The notes under the pieces were generated by a model that was given only the letters and a program-made list of their open reading frames with translations, did no database searches and was not told the DNA's origin. From Platycnemis pennipes (Eukaryota > Arthropoda > Insecta > Odonata > Platycnemididae): a stretch of 64,000 nucleotides of DNA. This document shows, piece by piece, positions 22,822-35,580 of this stretch. Made by a program: the position numbers and the translations under genes. Where the stretch lies: contig OW121848.1 in the NCBI GenBank assembly GCA_933228895.1, forward strand, positions 83,967,470 to 84,031,469, written 5' to 3'. Each line of letters begins with the position of its first letter. Within the stretch, counting starts at the first letter, position 1.

Positions 22822-24260
22822 CCCTCTCCCTCCGTTCTTTTCATTAACATGGCTGTTATCCGACACAGAGTTGGATTTGTTTTTGTTTTCGAAGTTTTTG
22901 ACGCGGTTTACCGATGATTCCAATCACCAACGCATCCGCCATTTTGTAATATTGCGCCATTTTCGATGGTGTTGATTTGAATCTTGATAACTGATTCTTA
23001 AATAATCCTCCCCCTCTTCGGGAAATAATCCAGAGGAGATAGATGTAAAAATATTCCCGCGATGAATAATCCATGGGATGGAAATTCTGTGCGTGGCGGT
23101 GATAATGAAGGCGCAATCAAGGAGGAAGTGGCCGGACAAAAAATTGGAGCAGAGAAGAAGGCGCGGATCGGGGTAGCACTGATTAGGGGGAAAGCATCTC
23201 CTCTTCGTGAAGGTGTCACGCGTGTAGGGTGGGAGCGAAGTTGAGTAAATGTGTGAGAAAAAGGTGACAGAGGAAGGGGGAAACGACTCTGTGCGTTCGA
23301 GTAGTATTAGTTATTCGGGGAAGGCGACCATACAGCCAAGGACGTTTGTGCCATTTAGGATAGGTTTTTTAATTGGGTAGGGAATTTTTTCCAAGGATAG
23401 GAGGAAGAGTGGAGAGGAAGGCCCGACGTCGGCATCAGCCTGCTCTTCACGAAAGGGACCAAAGCATCCAGGGCCTAACGTCCCATCCGACGGACGGAGT
23501 ACTGTACTCGAAGTGCTCTCCACAAGGCTTTCAAAAGGGTACCGATGGGAACAGCAATGAAAAACCTGCCACTTACGGCATTCGAACCCGTGCTCTACGG
23601 GGTTGGAGGCCAGAACTCTAACCACCACACCAACGCGATCCCCGCAGGTGCTCGAGAGAAGAACATGCGAATGCGAGGGGTATGAGAGAAAAAAGAGCAT
23701 TTACGGATAACTGTTTGCAAATTCTCATCTGCGTTTTCCTTTTCCCCACGACCCTGGTTTCCTTCCATCCATTCCGTCTTAATGAGGAAGGGATGGAGAT
23801 AGGAAGGATTTCACCTTGAACCTTCCTCGGCGTCCTTGCGCACGCCGAGTGTCCCCCTCCACGCCTTACGCCCCGCCGAGTTTTTTATTCTCATCTTCCT
23901 TGCCCAGCGCCACAAATAAAAACGCGAATGAAAATCCCGAATTCGGGACAGGAAGTCGTAAAAAAAATCCAGGCCACCGACGCCGCCGCGGACGGTCTGG
24001 CTCAAAAAAAAATATATATACACATAAAATATGCGCGGGGGATCCCCTCCGGAGATTCCTCTTTCCAGGGTTGAGCAAGGAGCGGCGCGAGGAGACGGAT
24101 GTGGAAACGAAGTCGAGGCGAGGCGGTCGGAGATGGCGGTTAAAAGAGAGAGACGGTCTCCATCTAGGGGCACGGTCACAAACCATTCGGGTGAATACTT
24201 CTTTCTTCTATTCCGCCACGACTCGCGTTTGGATTAAAGGACAATCTATATCACAATGAA
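22822..24260. other. GC-rich island interrupted by a SINE
   Basis: From about 23050 to 24260 the sequence is GC- and CpG-rich with many overlapping frames (up to 147 codons) on both strands. The peptides are Arg/Ser/Pro-rich and unrecognised. The frames at 23311-23700 and 23373-23621 are generated by the SINE at 23365-23643. The block at 23810-24260 has the highest CpG density. No gene is supported. Confidence 0.35.
23365..23643 (-). mobile_element. tRNA-derived SINE, copy 2 (best preserved)
   Basis: Read on the minus strand, the 5' end is a tRNA-like head with box A TGGTGTGGTGGTTAGAG (plus-strand 23616-23632) and box B GGGTTCGAATGC (23579-23590), about 30 bp apart, as in an internal polymerase III promoter. 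The body follows with GTCCGTCGGATGGGACGTTA, CCCTTTCGTGAAGAGCAGGC and a pyrimidine-rich end (CCTTCCTCTCCACTCTTCC). These blocks recur in order in the copies at about 8165 and 38040. The 3' limit is approximate, and no poly(A) tail is obvious. The head most resembles a Glu/Gly/Asp-type tRNA, but the exact parent cannot be stated. Confidence 0.75.
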
Positions 24261-25899
24261 CAACGTCTATACGCGCGAATGAGTGCTGCAGCCGGACCAC
24301 GAGAACCTCTTCCACTTCCACTCCAGAATGCGAAGATTTTATCGCAGAACAAAGGAAAGGAACCATGTTTCTTTGAGTGCCCTTGTATTTGTCTCCGGTA
24401 ACTGGTAATGCCCGTTATTAGCCATCGAAATACCAAAGTCTCGGACACAAAATGAAACTAGTGGGATTTACGCCTTTACTTAAACTTCGCAAGTACTTCC
24501 CAGAGTAAATAGACATTCTGAGTGAAGGAATATATTCTAAAAATGGGATTATACGTAATCGGGTAAATTTTTCGCCGGAGAATTAATCTTATCGGATTAT
24601 TGGTTTCCGCGTCAATAGCAAAGCTATCGTCGTTATCTACGCTGCGGTTAAGTGTAAACGTGAGGTTGGGATGGTGCAAGCATATGGGGCCAACTCAAGA
24701 GCCCTAGTGTAATTTCCTGAGAATCCTGCCCAAACGACTCGCCATGTGATTCAAACACGAGTTGTTTCATCTCTACAAATTAAAACAGTGAATCATACAG
24801 CATTTGGTTGGCTATCGCATATGAAATGCAAAAAAGAGAAAGGATATAGCTATTTTATTCTTTTGATTAGGAAGTTGATAAATGAAGGTTTTATTTATAC
24901 CGATGGAAACTATATTTCCATCTCACCCCTGAAAGTGCTCATGCAAAGTGCGGCCCTCTCTAATGGCAAGCTGTTCCATTTTCTTCAAAACTCTCCATGC
25001 TCTGTTAAAGTATAGCAATTGTACGCTGGGTGTAACCTTGGTTGGAAATGGAAAGATTGAAAAAATCTGGAAAAAAACGGTAACCTCAATTACACCTAGT
25101 TAGCTACTAATGACAACCTTTTTGAATGGAGTTTCGTTACGTGGCAGAATTTCTACAGATTACGTAAACAAGATAATTTCAAATGTTAATCATTATCAAA
25201 GGCTGGTCCAGTTATTACACCTATATGAAATAATGTACAAACTGGTGAAAAAACTCGCATCCTTACAAAATTCAACAATCTCATCATGGTTAACGAACTG
25301 TTGGCATATTTAGGTTGCAATATGGTATTAGTATATAGGTATAGAAACTTTTGAAACATCTATTTTTGCATTTCACTGTCAAAAATCAACCCTTTTGCGT
25401 ATTTACCAATGCGGCGCATATCGTGATTAAACATGGCCATATTTTTCCATCAACAGTTCTTAGTGTAGTGACTTGTAATGTTACCTTCATATCATCATGG
25501 CAAGTACTGACATTCTATCGAGTACTGTTAGAGCACAGTCACTCACTGATACGTAATATACCATCAGGATGGAAGCAGAAAGGTCGGGAACACAAAATTA
25601 AAGAAACTTGATGCACTTTATTGACTAATATTTGCGTGATCAACCCATTTTGTATCCTCTATGAGTTCACAAGTCCCATTTAAGTGGCCAAAAAGACAGG
25701 TTCAGTATCCAAAGCATTCCTTGCTGCCCTTATTCTGCTCAAAGCTTAACTTAATTTGGCCTTTGCACCAAAAACAAAGAATTCATTTTGATTCGCATAA
25801 TAAAGGTCTGGTTCTGCTTTATACCCTGGGACTTCAGTGATCTAAATTAACTCGTTCCAAATACAAGGAAAGAGATGATGTGGCGGTGTACCGACGCAA
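24261..25899. other. AT-rich stretch without recognised features
   Basis: Frames of 60-90 codons (for example 24746-25015 and 25351-25611, plus strand) are not obviously low-complexity but match no family I know. Nothing else was recognised. Confidence 0.4.
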
Positions 25900-26450
25900 A
25901 AATCCCAGTAAAAAATCAAATACTGCGAGGGAACTCGGGAGGGGTCGGTTTAGACCAACTCCTGGGAAAGAGAACGGCGACAGCTTTGGATCGGAGGCGT
26001 GAGGGCCCCATGATCTCTCCGCGCGCGACGAGAAGAATGGGCCAGAGAGAGAACAAAAGATGACGCGATCATCTCCGGTCCTAATAATCGTTATTCATGC
26101 CCCCAGCGCTCATTTTTTTTTCACACATCCCTTTTCTTACACAAAATATTCTCCCACCCACTGCCACAACTAACGGCGGCTTTCTCAGTCGGTCCTTTTC
26201 TCCTTCCTCGTCCCCTTTCCCCAGTGCTTTAGAACGTTGTGTGACCCATCGCCTTCGGGGTCCTCGGGAGAGGGGAGAAGGAGGTGGGAAAAAGAGGAGG
26301 AGGAGGAAAGAAGGACGTCGGTCCGTTGGTAGGACGGTACTGGTTGGAGGCAGAAAAGGGTTGCTCTCTGTCGAAGAGATGGTGGAGGGGATGATCTTGG
26401 GCTTCGAGCCGAGAAGCCCGTTTCTATAATACATGCCCCTCCCCTCTTCT
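25900..26450. other. GC-rich island
   Basis: Frames of 117 and 110 codons oppose each other on the two strands across the same bases (26081-26434). This is typical of stop-poor composition, so neither is supported. A purine-only block (GGAGGAGGAGGAAAG) lies near 26300. Confidence 0.4.
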
Positions 26451-29400
26451 CAATTCACCTATTCATCGCTCATCTTTTCCTCCAACTTTCCGTGTTTTTT
26501 CTTAAGTCTTCTCTGTGCTCCTCCTCCCTCATCCCGAGACCTTATAAACTCACCTTTATCTTATAGATTACTTGAACACATGCATGAGTAGTAAATATAC
26601 ACGGAATCCCTGATTCGGTGGCAGCAATCGATAAGGAAAGACAAGATGTTAATTACGTCGCTGAGGAACGATAAAGTGTTGGGCATGGCGAGGGAGGGAA
26701 TAAATTATGTTAGTAGAAATCTAGAGGAAGCTGAGCAGTTCAATGAAACAAGTGATTAGGGACATAGAAAACCTGAATGGCGTTTTTCGTGTACAATAAA
26801 ATGATGGATGAGGTAACTGGGTAAGTGGGTGGAAAAGTCATTTGAAGATGATATGAAGGGAAGAACGGATGCTGAACTGAACAGAGAAATTGTGTGGAGA
26901 AGGAGCCCATCAGAGAAGGCAGAATAGATAGGTGAACAGAAAATCACTCTATAAAAAAACTACCCAAGCAGGTGGGAGAATAATAATAATAATTCCATGA
27001 GCTTTTATAGAAAGATAGCTATTCAAATCCCCTATTGATAAAATTGCAAGCCTCGGTTTGACTAAAAATTCATTTAGGGTGGCTGCGAAAAAACTCAATT
27101 CATTTATCCTTTGACTAGATGTTCATAGATATAGGCCCAAATATATGAAATGACATCCCTCAATCATTTGAAATTTATCATACTTAATTAGTCTAATGTT
27201 AAGGCTTTTCTCTTTGTATAAGATAAAAATTTTGATATAAGTTCGTGTTTTCATCTTAAATGCATTAGCACCCGATCATTTATTTCCACCGAGTGGATGC
27301 TTTCAATTTCTTTGACGGGAATTTTATAGATAATGATATGATTTGAATGATGGTAGCTTCTTCATCAATCAAGGACTTTTAGAAGCAATCATGAGCTGCA
27401 AATATTTATAGTTAACCACTGTATATTAAATAATGCATGTGTTGTAACGAGAATAAATTAAATGAATAAAACCACGACGTCATTTCCAGCATGCTCTTGA
27501 TTACAAATGTCAATAGATTTACGGTTTTATTTGCTTCCGACGGAATGAGTGCTGGTGCGGATACTCTCACTTAACGACGTCGTTACAGTGGCCAAAATAC
27601 TAAACAAAAAGTCGGAAAGCGAAAATAGCTTTTCTGGTTAAAAGGTCATGAAAATGGAAACGTAATCAATCTGGAAATTGTGGGTACAAAGCTAGAGAGA
27701 TCATGGTGACGAGGAAGAATAGTAAAACACGCTTTGCCGGTGAAAAACTTTTGTGAGCGATGAAGTGCTAATGGCGACCTCAAAATAATGGAATATTGTC
27801 CTCTACGCGATGAGGCATCGGATCTGTTCGGGCCTACACATTGGCCACTAGTTACATGTGCCCATCCCAATGAAGCAGCGTGTCCAGATGATTCCATCTA
27901 AATTCACGACAACGCATCCTCTCTAACCGACTCGTCTGCTGGGAGAGAAAAACCATAACATGCGGAGCTCGCGCTACGACTGCAGAACAATTTACGATGC
28001 TTTGTCCCGCGTTATATCCGTCGTTTCCAGCGATGGAGCCGTGCGCTGAGGTGCAAGACCTACAAACGGCTGTGCTCAGTGGCTGACCACTCGGAGCACT
28101 TTGTTTGCATTCAAAGGAGGCAAGTGCGCAGTTGTGGCCGAGACTGCGAGGGAGATAGGTGTTTATTCAGACATTCGTGCTGTTAGCTAGTGGACAGTGA
28201 TGGGCAGGACCCAGAACAAAGCATTCTACCGTAATTTATTCTGAGAAAAGCACCGGTCTAATTCGTACTACGGACGTGAGCCTTCAGAATCGTGCCAGTA
28301 ATCGGATGCGGTTACGCTCGTACTCGATGCGCGTAAGTTAGGACGTTACTGCAAGCAGTAAGTACGTCGTAGTTGTTGGATGCGTAATGTAATGCCTAAT
28401 CCTGGCCGAATTAAGGAAAATATAAAAAAATTGCGAATCCTCAGGGGATAAATCATTTATGGTGAGAGAAGGGATCCCTTAAAAAAAAGTTACGTAAAGA
28501 TCTTAAAGGCCCACTGGGAGTTAATTAAGGCTCGAAATCAAGCTTTGCCTGGTTTTTACCCCGTTCTGCTGAGATGAGCAAAATTATACTGTTACCTGCA
28601 GAATTCGGAACCGGGAGAGTCTTCGCTAATATTTACATCTGAGGAATCTAAAATGAAAGGTGAATTTAGAAAATTCAAGTGGATTTAGAAAATTTTCGCG
28701 GAACCAAAGATTGCAGAGATACTACATCGCATGATCTCTTTTTTGAACAAAATGATGACAGTATTGAGCAAACTCAAAATATATCCCTTGTAATTCACAA
28801 TACACTACAAGAATATCATGAGAATGAGTACTGACACCCGTAAAAATTCCAGTAATATGTTATCCAAATATTTCAGGATTACTTTATGGGAAATTATTGC
28901 CTTACATAAAAATTAATAGTGGTTCTATTACCAAACATCTTTTTAATCGTTCGCAGAGCGTCAGGCCTCGTTTTTATCATTCAAGTGACGTGAAGGCCCG
29001 TGCAAATAATGTGGGCATTAAACTACGTTCCGTGGATAAAAATCCTACCTGGAACTCTTCGTCACCGAACAAAACGAGTTGAAATATTTTGATCTATAAA
29101 ACACCAGCGGCAGGAAGTGGCATACAGAAAGTCCGTATTCTAAATGTCAGAATTCGACTCTGCGGGGTTAAGTGCGAAATGAACTCTACCTTGGACTATT
29201 AAATCTAATCAAAGAGTTGAAATATCCCATATGAAATATAGCACGTTTCTCTCAGCAGCTACGGATCCACTACACAATTAAGAGCATCAAATACCACATC
29301 CCGTGTGAACAGCTCCTGCTCTCAACTACTCATCACAGTACTTAAGCACCACTACACGTTATCCGCCAGCCGTGTGCTGACAGTTGAGCGTAGCAGGTTG

Positions 29401-29770
29401 ACGCATCCCTTAACACCCGGCATTAAGCAGGAAAGTGCATCTAGCTGCAAGTAATCCTCCTGGCGAAGAGGAGAGACACTTTCATGGAGGGGTACGACAT
29501 TGAACCAAGGACGGGCTACATTTAAGTGGGGATGCTGTGAGAGGAGTGGATGTTCCAACAGGTGACGCGGGTACTACATTAATCGCGCAAATACCTATTT
29601 TACAATGTATGAGAATTAAGGAGGTTAAATATATACAATATTAATAACATTCTGAGGAAGAAATGTTATTGGTTAATATGGAAAGGGATGTAATAACATA
29701 TGGTGTAATAAAACTCTTTGACATAGTACTGAATTTCTGGGATCTTTCCATAACAAAAATAAAAAATTGC
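26451..29770. other. Mostly AT-rich stretch; moderate GC at about 27.9-28.4 kb
   Basis: No gene was recognised. An (AAT)n run near 26980 could be the tail of an unrecognised retroelement. The segment at 27900-28400 is closer to even base composition and has no open frame of note. A minus-strand 83-codon frame (27646-27897) lies beside it but has no known motif. Confidence 0.35.
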
Positions 29771-29905
29771 TTCTTTTTAAGTTCTACGAGTTGATTTAAT
29801 GGTACAACCGACTTCGGCCGTCAAACTATCTGATATGAACCTGATGATGGCCTAACAGCCGAAACCAGTTGTACCAATAAATCAACCCGTGGAACTCACA
29901 AAGAA
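29771..29905. mobile_element. Foldback-type inverted-repeat element, about 135 bp
   Basis: The left arm (29771-29821) and right arm (29855-29905) are inverted copies about 50 bp long with scattered mismatches. Both read TTCTTT, AGTTCYACGRGTTGATTTA, TGGTACAAC and TTCGGC from the outer end. The right half contains CCTGATGATGGCCTAACAGC and CGAAACC. The element is non-coding. Its core resembles that of the element at 1947-2115 and, loosely, the hairpin at 50034-50072. No family name is assigned and no target duplication was recognised. Confidence 0.65.
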
Positions 29906-30520
29906 ACAGTCTGATTTATTTTTGTTAACAGATGGTGGGACTGAAAGGAATGACTTTTAAAGAATGAGCGTATCATTTGGTTATTTACAAAACACGAGTG
30001 GCAGTTTTTAATTATTTGGCCATTCAAAAGAGCGCTCAAGTTACGGATGTCACTACAAGGGATAAGTTAATTTAATATAACTTTACAGTATCCATGGCCT
30101 GCATAAGTAAGATTAACTGAATGAAAGAGTCATTAATCGTAAAATCTTCATGTTCAGTTCATAAGATGTTAAGGATTATCTTCTATCCTTTCAAGACCAA
30201 ATACCCAATGATGTTTGAATTATTAAAATGTGAGATGAAACAGGTACTTTACTTTTTCATTCGTAATGAGATAAACGATTTTAACTTCTATAATTAAAAT
30301 GTTGACATACATTTTTCATGAATGCCATTTTATATGCAATATTAAACTAGTATTAAACAAACCCCCTCCTATTATGCTCCCCATTACCTCGTGACACATC
30401 TCTATCCTTGAAATTCATCGCCCACCCAAATCTAAAACCTAATCTTGCACCCAATGCATATACACTGTTAGGTACACACTATTTAAAGTCAGCTTTGTAA
30501 ATGGAGCCTCTACGAGAGTA
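29906..30520. other. AT-rich stretch without recognised features
   Basis: No gene or repeat was recognised. Confidence 0.4.
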
Positions 30521-31400
30521 TTAACCGGATGATTTCTTCCTCCCTCCTCTCGTGTCCCCTTCCCATAAGGAATCTTCTCCTTCATTGGCCTCCTCCCTCC
30601 GAGATCACCTTCCCCTTCATTATCCTCCTCCCTCCTCATCCTCTTTCACTGAATCTCTTCATCCTTTCACTCTCCATCCTCTGTCCCGTTTCCATCCGCC
30701 CCTCAATCTCACCCTGTCCTTTCCCTATTGTCCCCTCCTGCAATTCTCCCTTTCTCCAAAAACTGCCCTCTTCAACCCTACCCTCCCTCGCCGCCGCCTT
30801 TCTCCCGGCTCACCGTTTCATTTTTCCCCTCCCCTATAGAATCCCCGCCGCCTTTTGCATAATTGAAGCCGCCTATTAGCGTCACTCGTGTTTACCGACT
30901 GAATAACTCCGGATGACGAGACGGCGGCGGCGGTGCTTGGGACGTTGGGCTGCCACCTCCGACACTCCTCTCCTCAGTCGTGCTTCTCCAATCCCCGCTT
31001 CTCCTCCCCTTTGCCCAAAACCAATATTTCCGCCGCCCCCAACCGCGTGGCGCGCGCCACTCCCCTTCCATCTCTCCGCAAGGTCCATTCAGGACCCCGG
31101 ACCTGGGAGGGCTCCCTCTATTGGGGTAGGAAAATTAGCATTGAGAGAGCTTCCAGCTCATTTGTTTCCCCTTCACCCTCTTCCTCCCTCTCTTCTCATC
31201 CATTGCTTTCGTTTCCCGATTGCCTTTCACCCTTCGCCGAACCACCTTGGTCCCTTCCCATTGGAATCGTCTCCAGCTCGCTCGCTCATCGACACCTGCT
31301 CGCTCAATGCGTGTGCATCCCGGCGAAAGGTTTGAATTCCGTTATCGGGAATGCTTATCATAATGCGTCCCGAGTTTGATCACATTTCCTTTAACCACGA
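30521..31400. other. Pyrimidine-rich GC island
   Basis: The plus strand is dominated by C and T from 30530 to about 31310, giving overlapping Ser/Pro/Leu-rich frames of 95-148 codons in all three plus frames. A short (CGG)n-like run lies near 30925. Simultaneous open frames of similar length in several phases argue against coding. Confidence 0.4.
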
Positions 31401-33690
31401 GCATCGTTTGTTCAGCTTTTCCGAGACCTGAGCCGAGCTGCGTGAATGGCGGCGAAGACGAAACAATTACGTTTAGAGGCAGACATCGAAGAATAATTTT
31501 GCTACGTATTTCTAATGCAAGTAGGTACTAGAGGACGCTACAGATTGAAATTTGAAGCTAAAATTAGTATTTATCCTATATTCATTTGCTTTTCAGGCAG
31601 TAAGTAGGTTAATCCTGTCAAGTATCATAGCTCTTGTATAAGCCATATATCTAGCCACACGTAATTTCTGGTATTTTAGAGAATTTTATTTCATATTATA
31701 GTATCATCATTGCAAAAAGCGGTAATCAACATTTACAAAATATTGTAGGTGGTATAAATTCCAAAATAAAATTGAAATTAGTGGACCTCAGATTTCCCTG
31801 CCATGACTTGTTTCCAGTAATCATAGAAACAAACGCTTCTGAGGATGAGAAAGACTAACAATGTCTTTGAATTCCAAATTCCATAAAATCATGTCACCAT
31901 AATGAATTGAACTTCATTTTAAGCAAATGGTACTGAATTATTTAGAAATTCGAAAAATTTATTCAAAAATACGTTTAGAAAAAAAATTAAAATCAAGATT
32001 TATTACACTTTTCCGGCTTTAGAAAATGAGTAACTATTTACAAGCCATATGACCATTTCAACTTTATTCCACAGAACAAAACATGCATGTGGTAGCATCA
32101 TCCTCACGATATTTTGTTATTTTTGGAAAATATAAAATAATATTGCGATATTAGAAAATCAGACCAATAAAACAATCTACTTAGGGATTTCAAGATATTA
32201 CGAATAAATAAAACAATAGACAAATTTAATGATACTGAAGTATGAAGGATGGTACAATTAGTTTTACAAAGCAGCATTTGAAGTAAAATATGAACATCTG
32301 CAGAAGAGATGTGGGAAAATGTCATCGGGAACGAGAATGAAACTCAAGTGTTCTCAGCATCCGATTTTAGAAAGGATTCTTCGCTCGAGATATGCCGGCG
32401 TTGCATTCCTTCTGAATACTTGCCAGTCAGCACCATTCGATGAAATCAATCGCACCGACTCACGTCTTGTTTGCACTCAGGTCGACGAGTGCCTTTCTAG
32501 CGCGGCATTGACGGAAAACGAGGAAAAATTCCTCCTGAGCCTCCCTTTTGATTTTCAAAGTTTATCGAGACCCCAGGAATGTTTTGACTGCAAAGTGCGA
32601 GAGACATCATCGAATAGCACTTTGCAGAATCCGAAAGTGAAAGATTTTATGGTTTTCTGATGCATAAACAATTAGCTTCGTTACTGGTTCACTGACGCAA
32701 CAAAACATTTGGTAAAAAATCTAAAAGTCAAAGGGTTTAAAGTTTAAGGGTCTAAAGGTTTAAAGGGTAACAAAAACTAAATTTCCGAACGGTTTCGTGT
32801 TAGTTTCAGCAAATGTAATCAGCAGGAAAACTCTTGGTAGGGATTTAACTTATTTGTATTTGTGATCATGGTGTTATTGAGAAACCTTGCCAGAGATGCT
32901 TTCAACGCACAAAGATACATTTACATATTCACTAAGGCGGAGGAGAACTTTATACAAAAAATAATGAATAAGGGAACTGATTCAGGAGTCAATGTGGGAG
33001 AAAAATTCATCACCCATTAACTTTGACTAAGCACAGCCGTAACAACTGAGATCATTCATATTTACCCATCTCCTTCAAGTTACCGCTTCATTGGGACATC
33101 GGTAATTGTCCATGGTAATATATTACCATATATGTTATATATTCATCACAATTGAGAGACTTCATAACATGAAAAAAGAACAAATTGTTTTCTTCGGTTG
33201 ATATTAAGTTAACCATCAATTCTTATGGGAAATACTACAGACTAATCAAATGTTCATGATACTACAATGTTACTCGAGCCAAATGGTAACGATTTCGTTT
33301 CGAATTTAACTACATTACATTTTTTTTTAAAGAGCAATAAACGCATACCAACCATATGACCGCCTTCTCCAAAATTGAAAGTTTTAATAAAGGAAGCTAC
33401 ACCTTTATATATGTATAATTTGGTTCTCCAACACAAAAGGATATTATGATGAAAGTAAATATATAATTTGTGGTGAAATTATACCGGTTAACAGAAGAAT
33501 AATTCTTGGGAATGAATCCGAATTAGAGCATCACTAAGATCAAAACTAACGTACAAGTAATTCTGGGGGCACGCACTCTGTTGCTTAAAATTTAGCGGCT
33601 GGTTGAACATGGTCCGAACCAAATGATATTTCGCCCCATTTCCTCCAAATCGATCGCTCTCCAGCAATGCATGCATCCATACGTGAGCTT
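31401..33690. other. AT-rich stretch with a degenerate GGGTTTAAA repeat
   Basis: The 113-codon plus-strand frame (32319-32660) is not low-complexity but has no recognised domain. At 32731-32769 a degenerate repeat of GGGTTTAAAG / GGGTCTAAAGGTTTAAAGGG occurs. Nothing else was recognised. Confidence 0.4.
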
Positions 33691-34160
33691 ACGGGCGTAA
33701 AACAAGACCGCGGCCGAGCCCAGCGATCAAAGCGACTGAAGAGAGGACCGCTTGATTATTTCGAGTCCTCCTACCCCGCCCACCTCCCTTAAAACTCCAT
33801 AACATATTCACGCGCTTCATACGGCGCACGCGGGGCGTGTGATCCGGAGAGTACAAAGCCGAATGAATCCATTCCTTCGGCCGGAATGAGATAATTCCGC
33901 GCCTCCGAGCCGTCGAGTTGAAAAAAAATGGGAAGACTGAGCAGGAAGCGAGCGGACCGTCACCATTCCGGAGATCGCTAATGAATATGAAATTGAACGA
34001 TAGAATTTTCCGATGGAAGTGCCTGCGCGCGGAGGAATGGTGGGCTGCGAACGAAACGCGTAATCCGTTGAATGGCGACGATGCGTGTACCCGCCATTTT
34101 GGATCTTCTTTCTCCTCAAGCCCCCCCCTCCCTAGTACATCCACGGGCAAATTTAAGGGG
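33691..34160. other. GC-rich island
   Basis: This CpG-containing sequence has opposed frames of 153, 100 and 115 codons. They overlap heavily and have no recognised domain. Confidence 0.35.
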
Positions 34161-34226
34161 TACGAGATACCTGGTGTAATAAACCGTCCAAGAAATACAG
34201 GGGAACATAAATATTTTCAGATTTCT

Positions 34227-34330
34227 GGCCAAGCCAAGTGCTTAGATGTTTGGGCTACTGGCTGAAGGTTACGGGTTCTATCACGTCCCTTTGAACGCGT
34301 TTAGCTACGCCCAAAATGTGTGATTTCTGA
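34227..34330 (+). mobile_element. Possible tRNA-derived SINE head
   Basis: The block GGCCAAGCCAAGTGCTTAGA, then GGGCTACTGGCTGAAGG and GGTTACGGGTTCTATCACG, has the order and spacing of a tRNA D-arm, anticodon arm and T-arm (box B-like GGTTCTATCAC at 34274-34284). Small deletions disturb the arms, so it is not a functional tRNA gene. It is unrelated to the SINE family at 8165, 23365 and 38040. Where it ends is unclear. Confidence 0.4.
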
Positions 34331-34799
34331 CCGCACCAGGTCCTTCTGCGAAACCACACACGGTTTAGAGAAAGGAATTGTCCCTTGTACTCTTAATTTT
34401 AACGGCTACAGGTCGCTAGAATTTGAACTTGTCGAAATTCATCCTCTCTAGACATAAACAAAACCATTTAAAAGGATTAAAAAACACATTGCGACAGCCA
34501 CAACCCCTTTAATAATCCTAATCTATATTAACAAGAGCGGAATTAATTTAAAGTAAATGTTTTTGACGTGCTAGCGGTTGCTTTACAATGCTGTGCGTGG
34601 TTTCATTTACAACCACCGTGTCTCTAAAATAAAAAATAATTTTTCCACCACCGCAACCCAAAAGAGAGTCCCCCACCGGACATAGAAGGTGAAAGGTGTT
34701 AAGCCAATTCCAAAATTGCTCTCTCTGATTGTGTCCATGCTCCAACACGAAACTGTGAATATTCACGACCCATAAAATGTTCTTACAATTTCCCGCTTC

Positions 34800-35560
34800 C
34801 TCTGCTCCCCGGGATGATACCTGGATCGGCCGGTGCCACGCTACCAACACACCCTCACCCCACTCCCCCTGGTCTCCCACACCCCTCTCAATTGCGTGCG
34901 AGAGCACGCGTGGCCGAATGCGAGGAACTCGGAGAAAGGGCCGGCGCGTGGGCGGGGGAGGGAGAAAAGTTGGCGGGGAGGATCTCTACGGTAATTACCC
35001 AGATATGAATAATGTAGCATTTAAATCTTTGAATAATAGAGTGAGGGTTGGGGTGGGGGGGGAACTGGTGGGGTAAGAGTGTGAGGGAGGAAGGAGACAG
35101 TGGGTGGGCGGTGAGGAGGCGTCTATTGGCGAAGGGGGTGGGGGTGGAGAGGGAGATTGGGGGGGAGGGGTAGGAGAGGGAGGGAGTGAGGGTACAGCGC
35201 GCATATTAACGACGGGAGATTGGGCAACGCGGTTCTATTTTTGCGCTCTCGCCATCCACTCTCCTCGTTGCTCATCGAGTGCGTATCGGACACGCGTTTC
35301 CCGAAACGTTGAAACGTTCCCACAAAGAGCCGATCGAGTCGTCTCCCTTGCTCCATTCGAGCACGCGGCGCGTGTTCTGCGGCGTCACGCGAGTAAAATT
35401 AAGGAGAATGAAAAAAATCGCCCTCCAGTCATTCCAACTCTTTCCCTTCAAACAACGTTTCCCAATGTTCGGTTCACGTCTCGGTGTCGATTCACGGGCT
35501 AAAAATGTCCGTCCTAAAAGAATATCAAAATGGTTATCCAGTTACTTTAAATATATAGCT
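34800..35560. other. GC-rich island with G-run block
   Basis: The island starts C-rich (34800-34890) and becomes strongly G-rich at 35040-35190 (GGGGTGGGG-type runs, candidate G-quadruplexes). It then becomes CpG-rich without runs at 35200-35400. Frames up to 132 codons overlap on both strands and are not supported as genes. Confidence 0.4.
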
Positions 35561-35580
35561 GCTGCAAGTTAAATGGGCTC

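Noticed and set aside
23579..23643. Functional tRNA gene
   Set aside because: The tRNA-like head has internal promoter boxes but no convincing paired acceptor stem, and it is joined to a SINE body found in two other copies.
32319..32660. 113-codon plus-strand frame
   Set aside because: Balanced composition but no recognised domain, no splice context and no second line of evidence.
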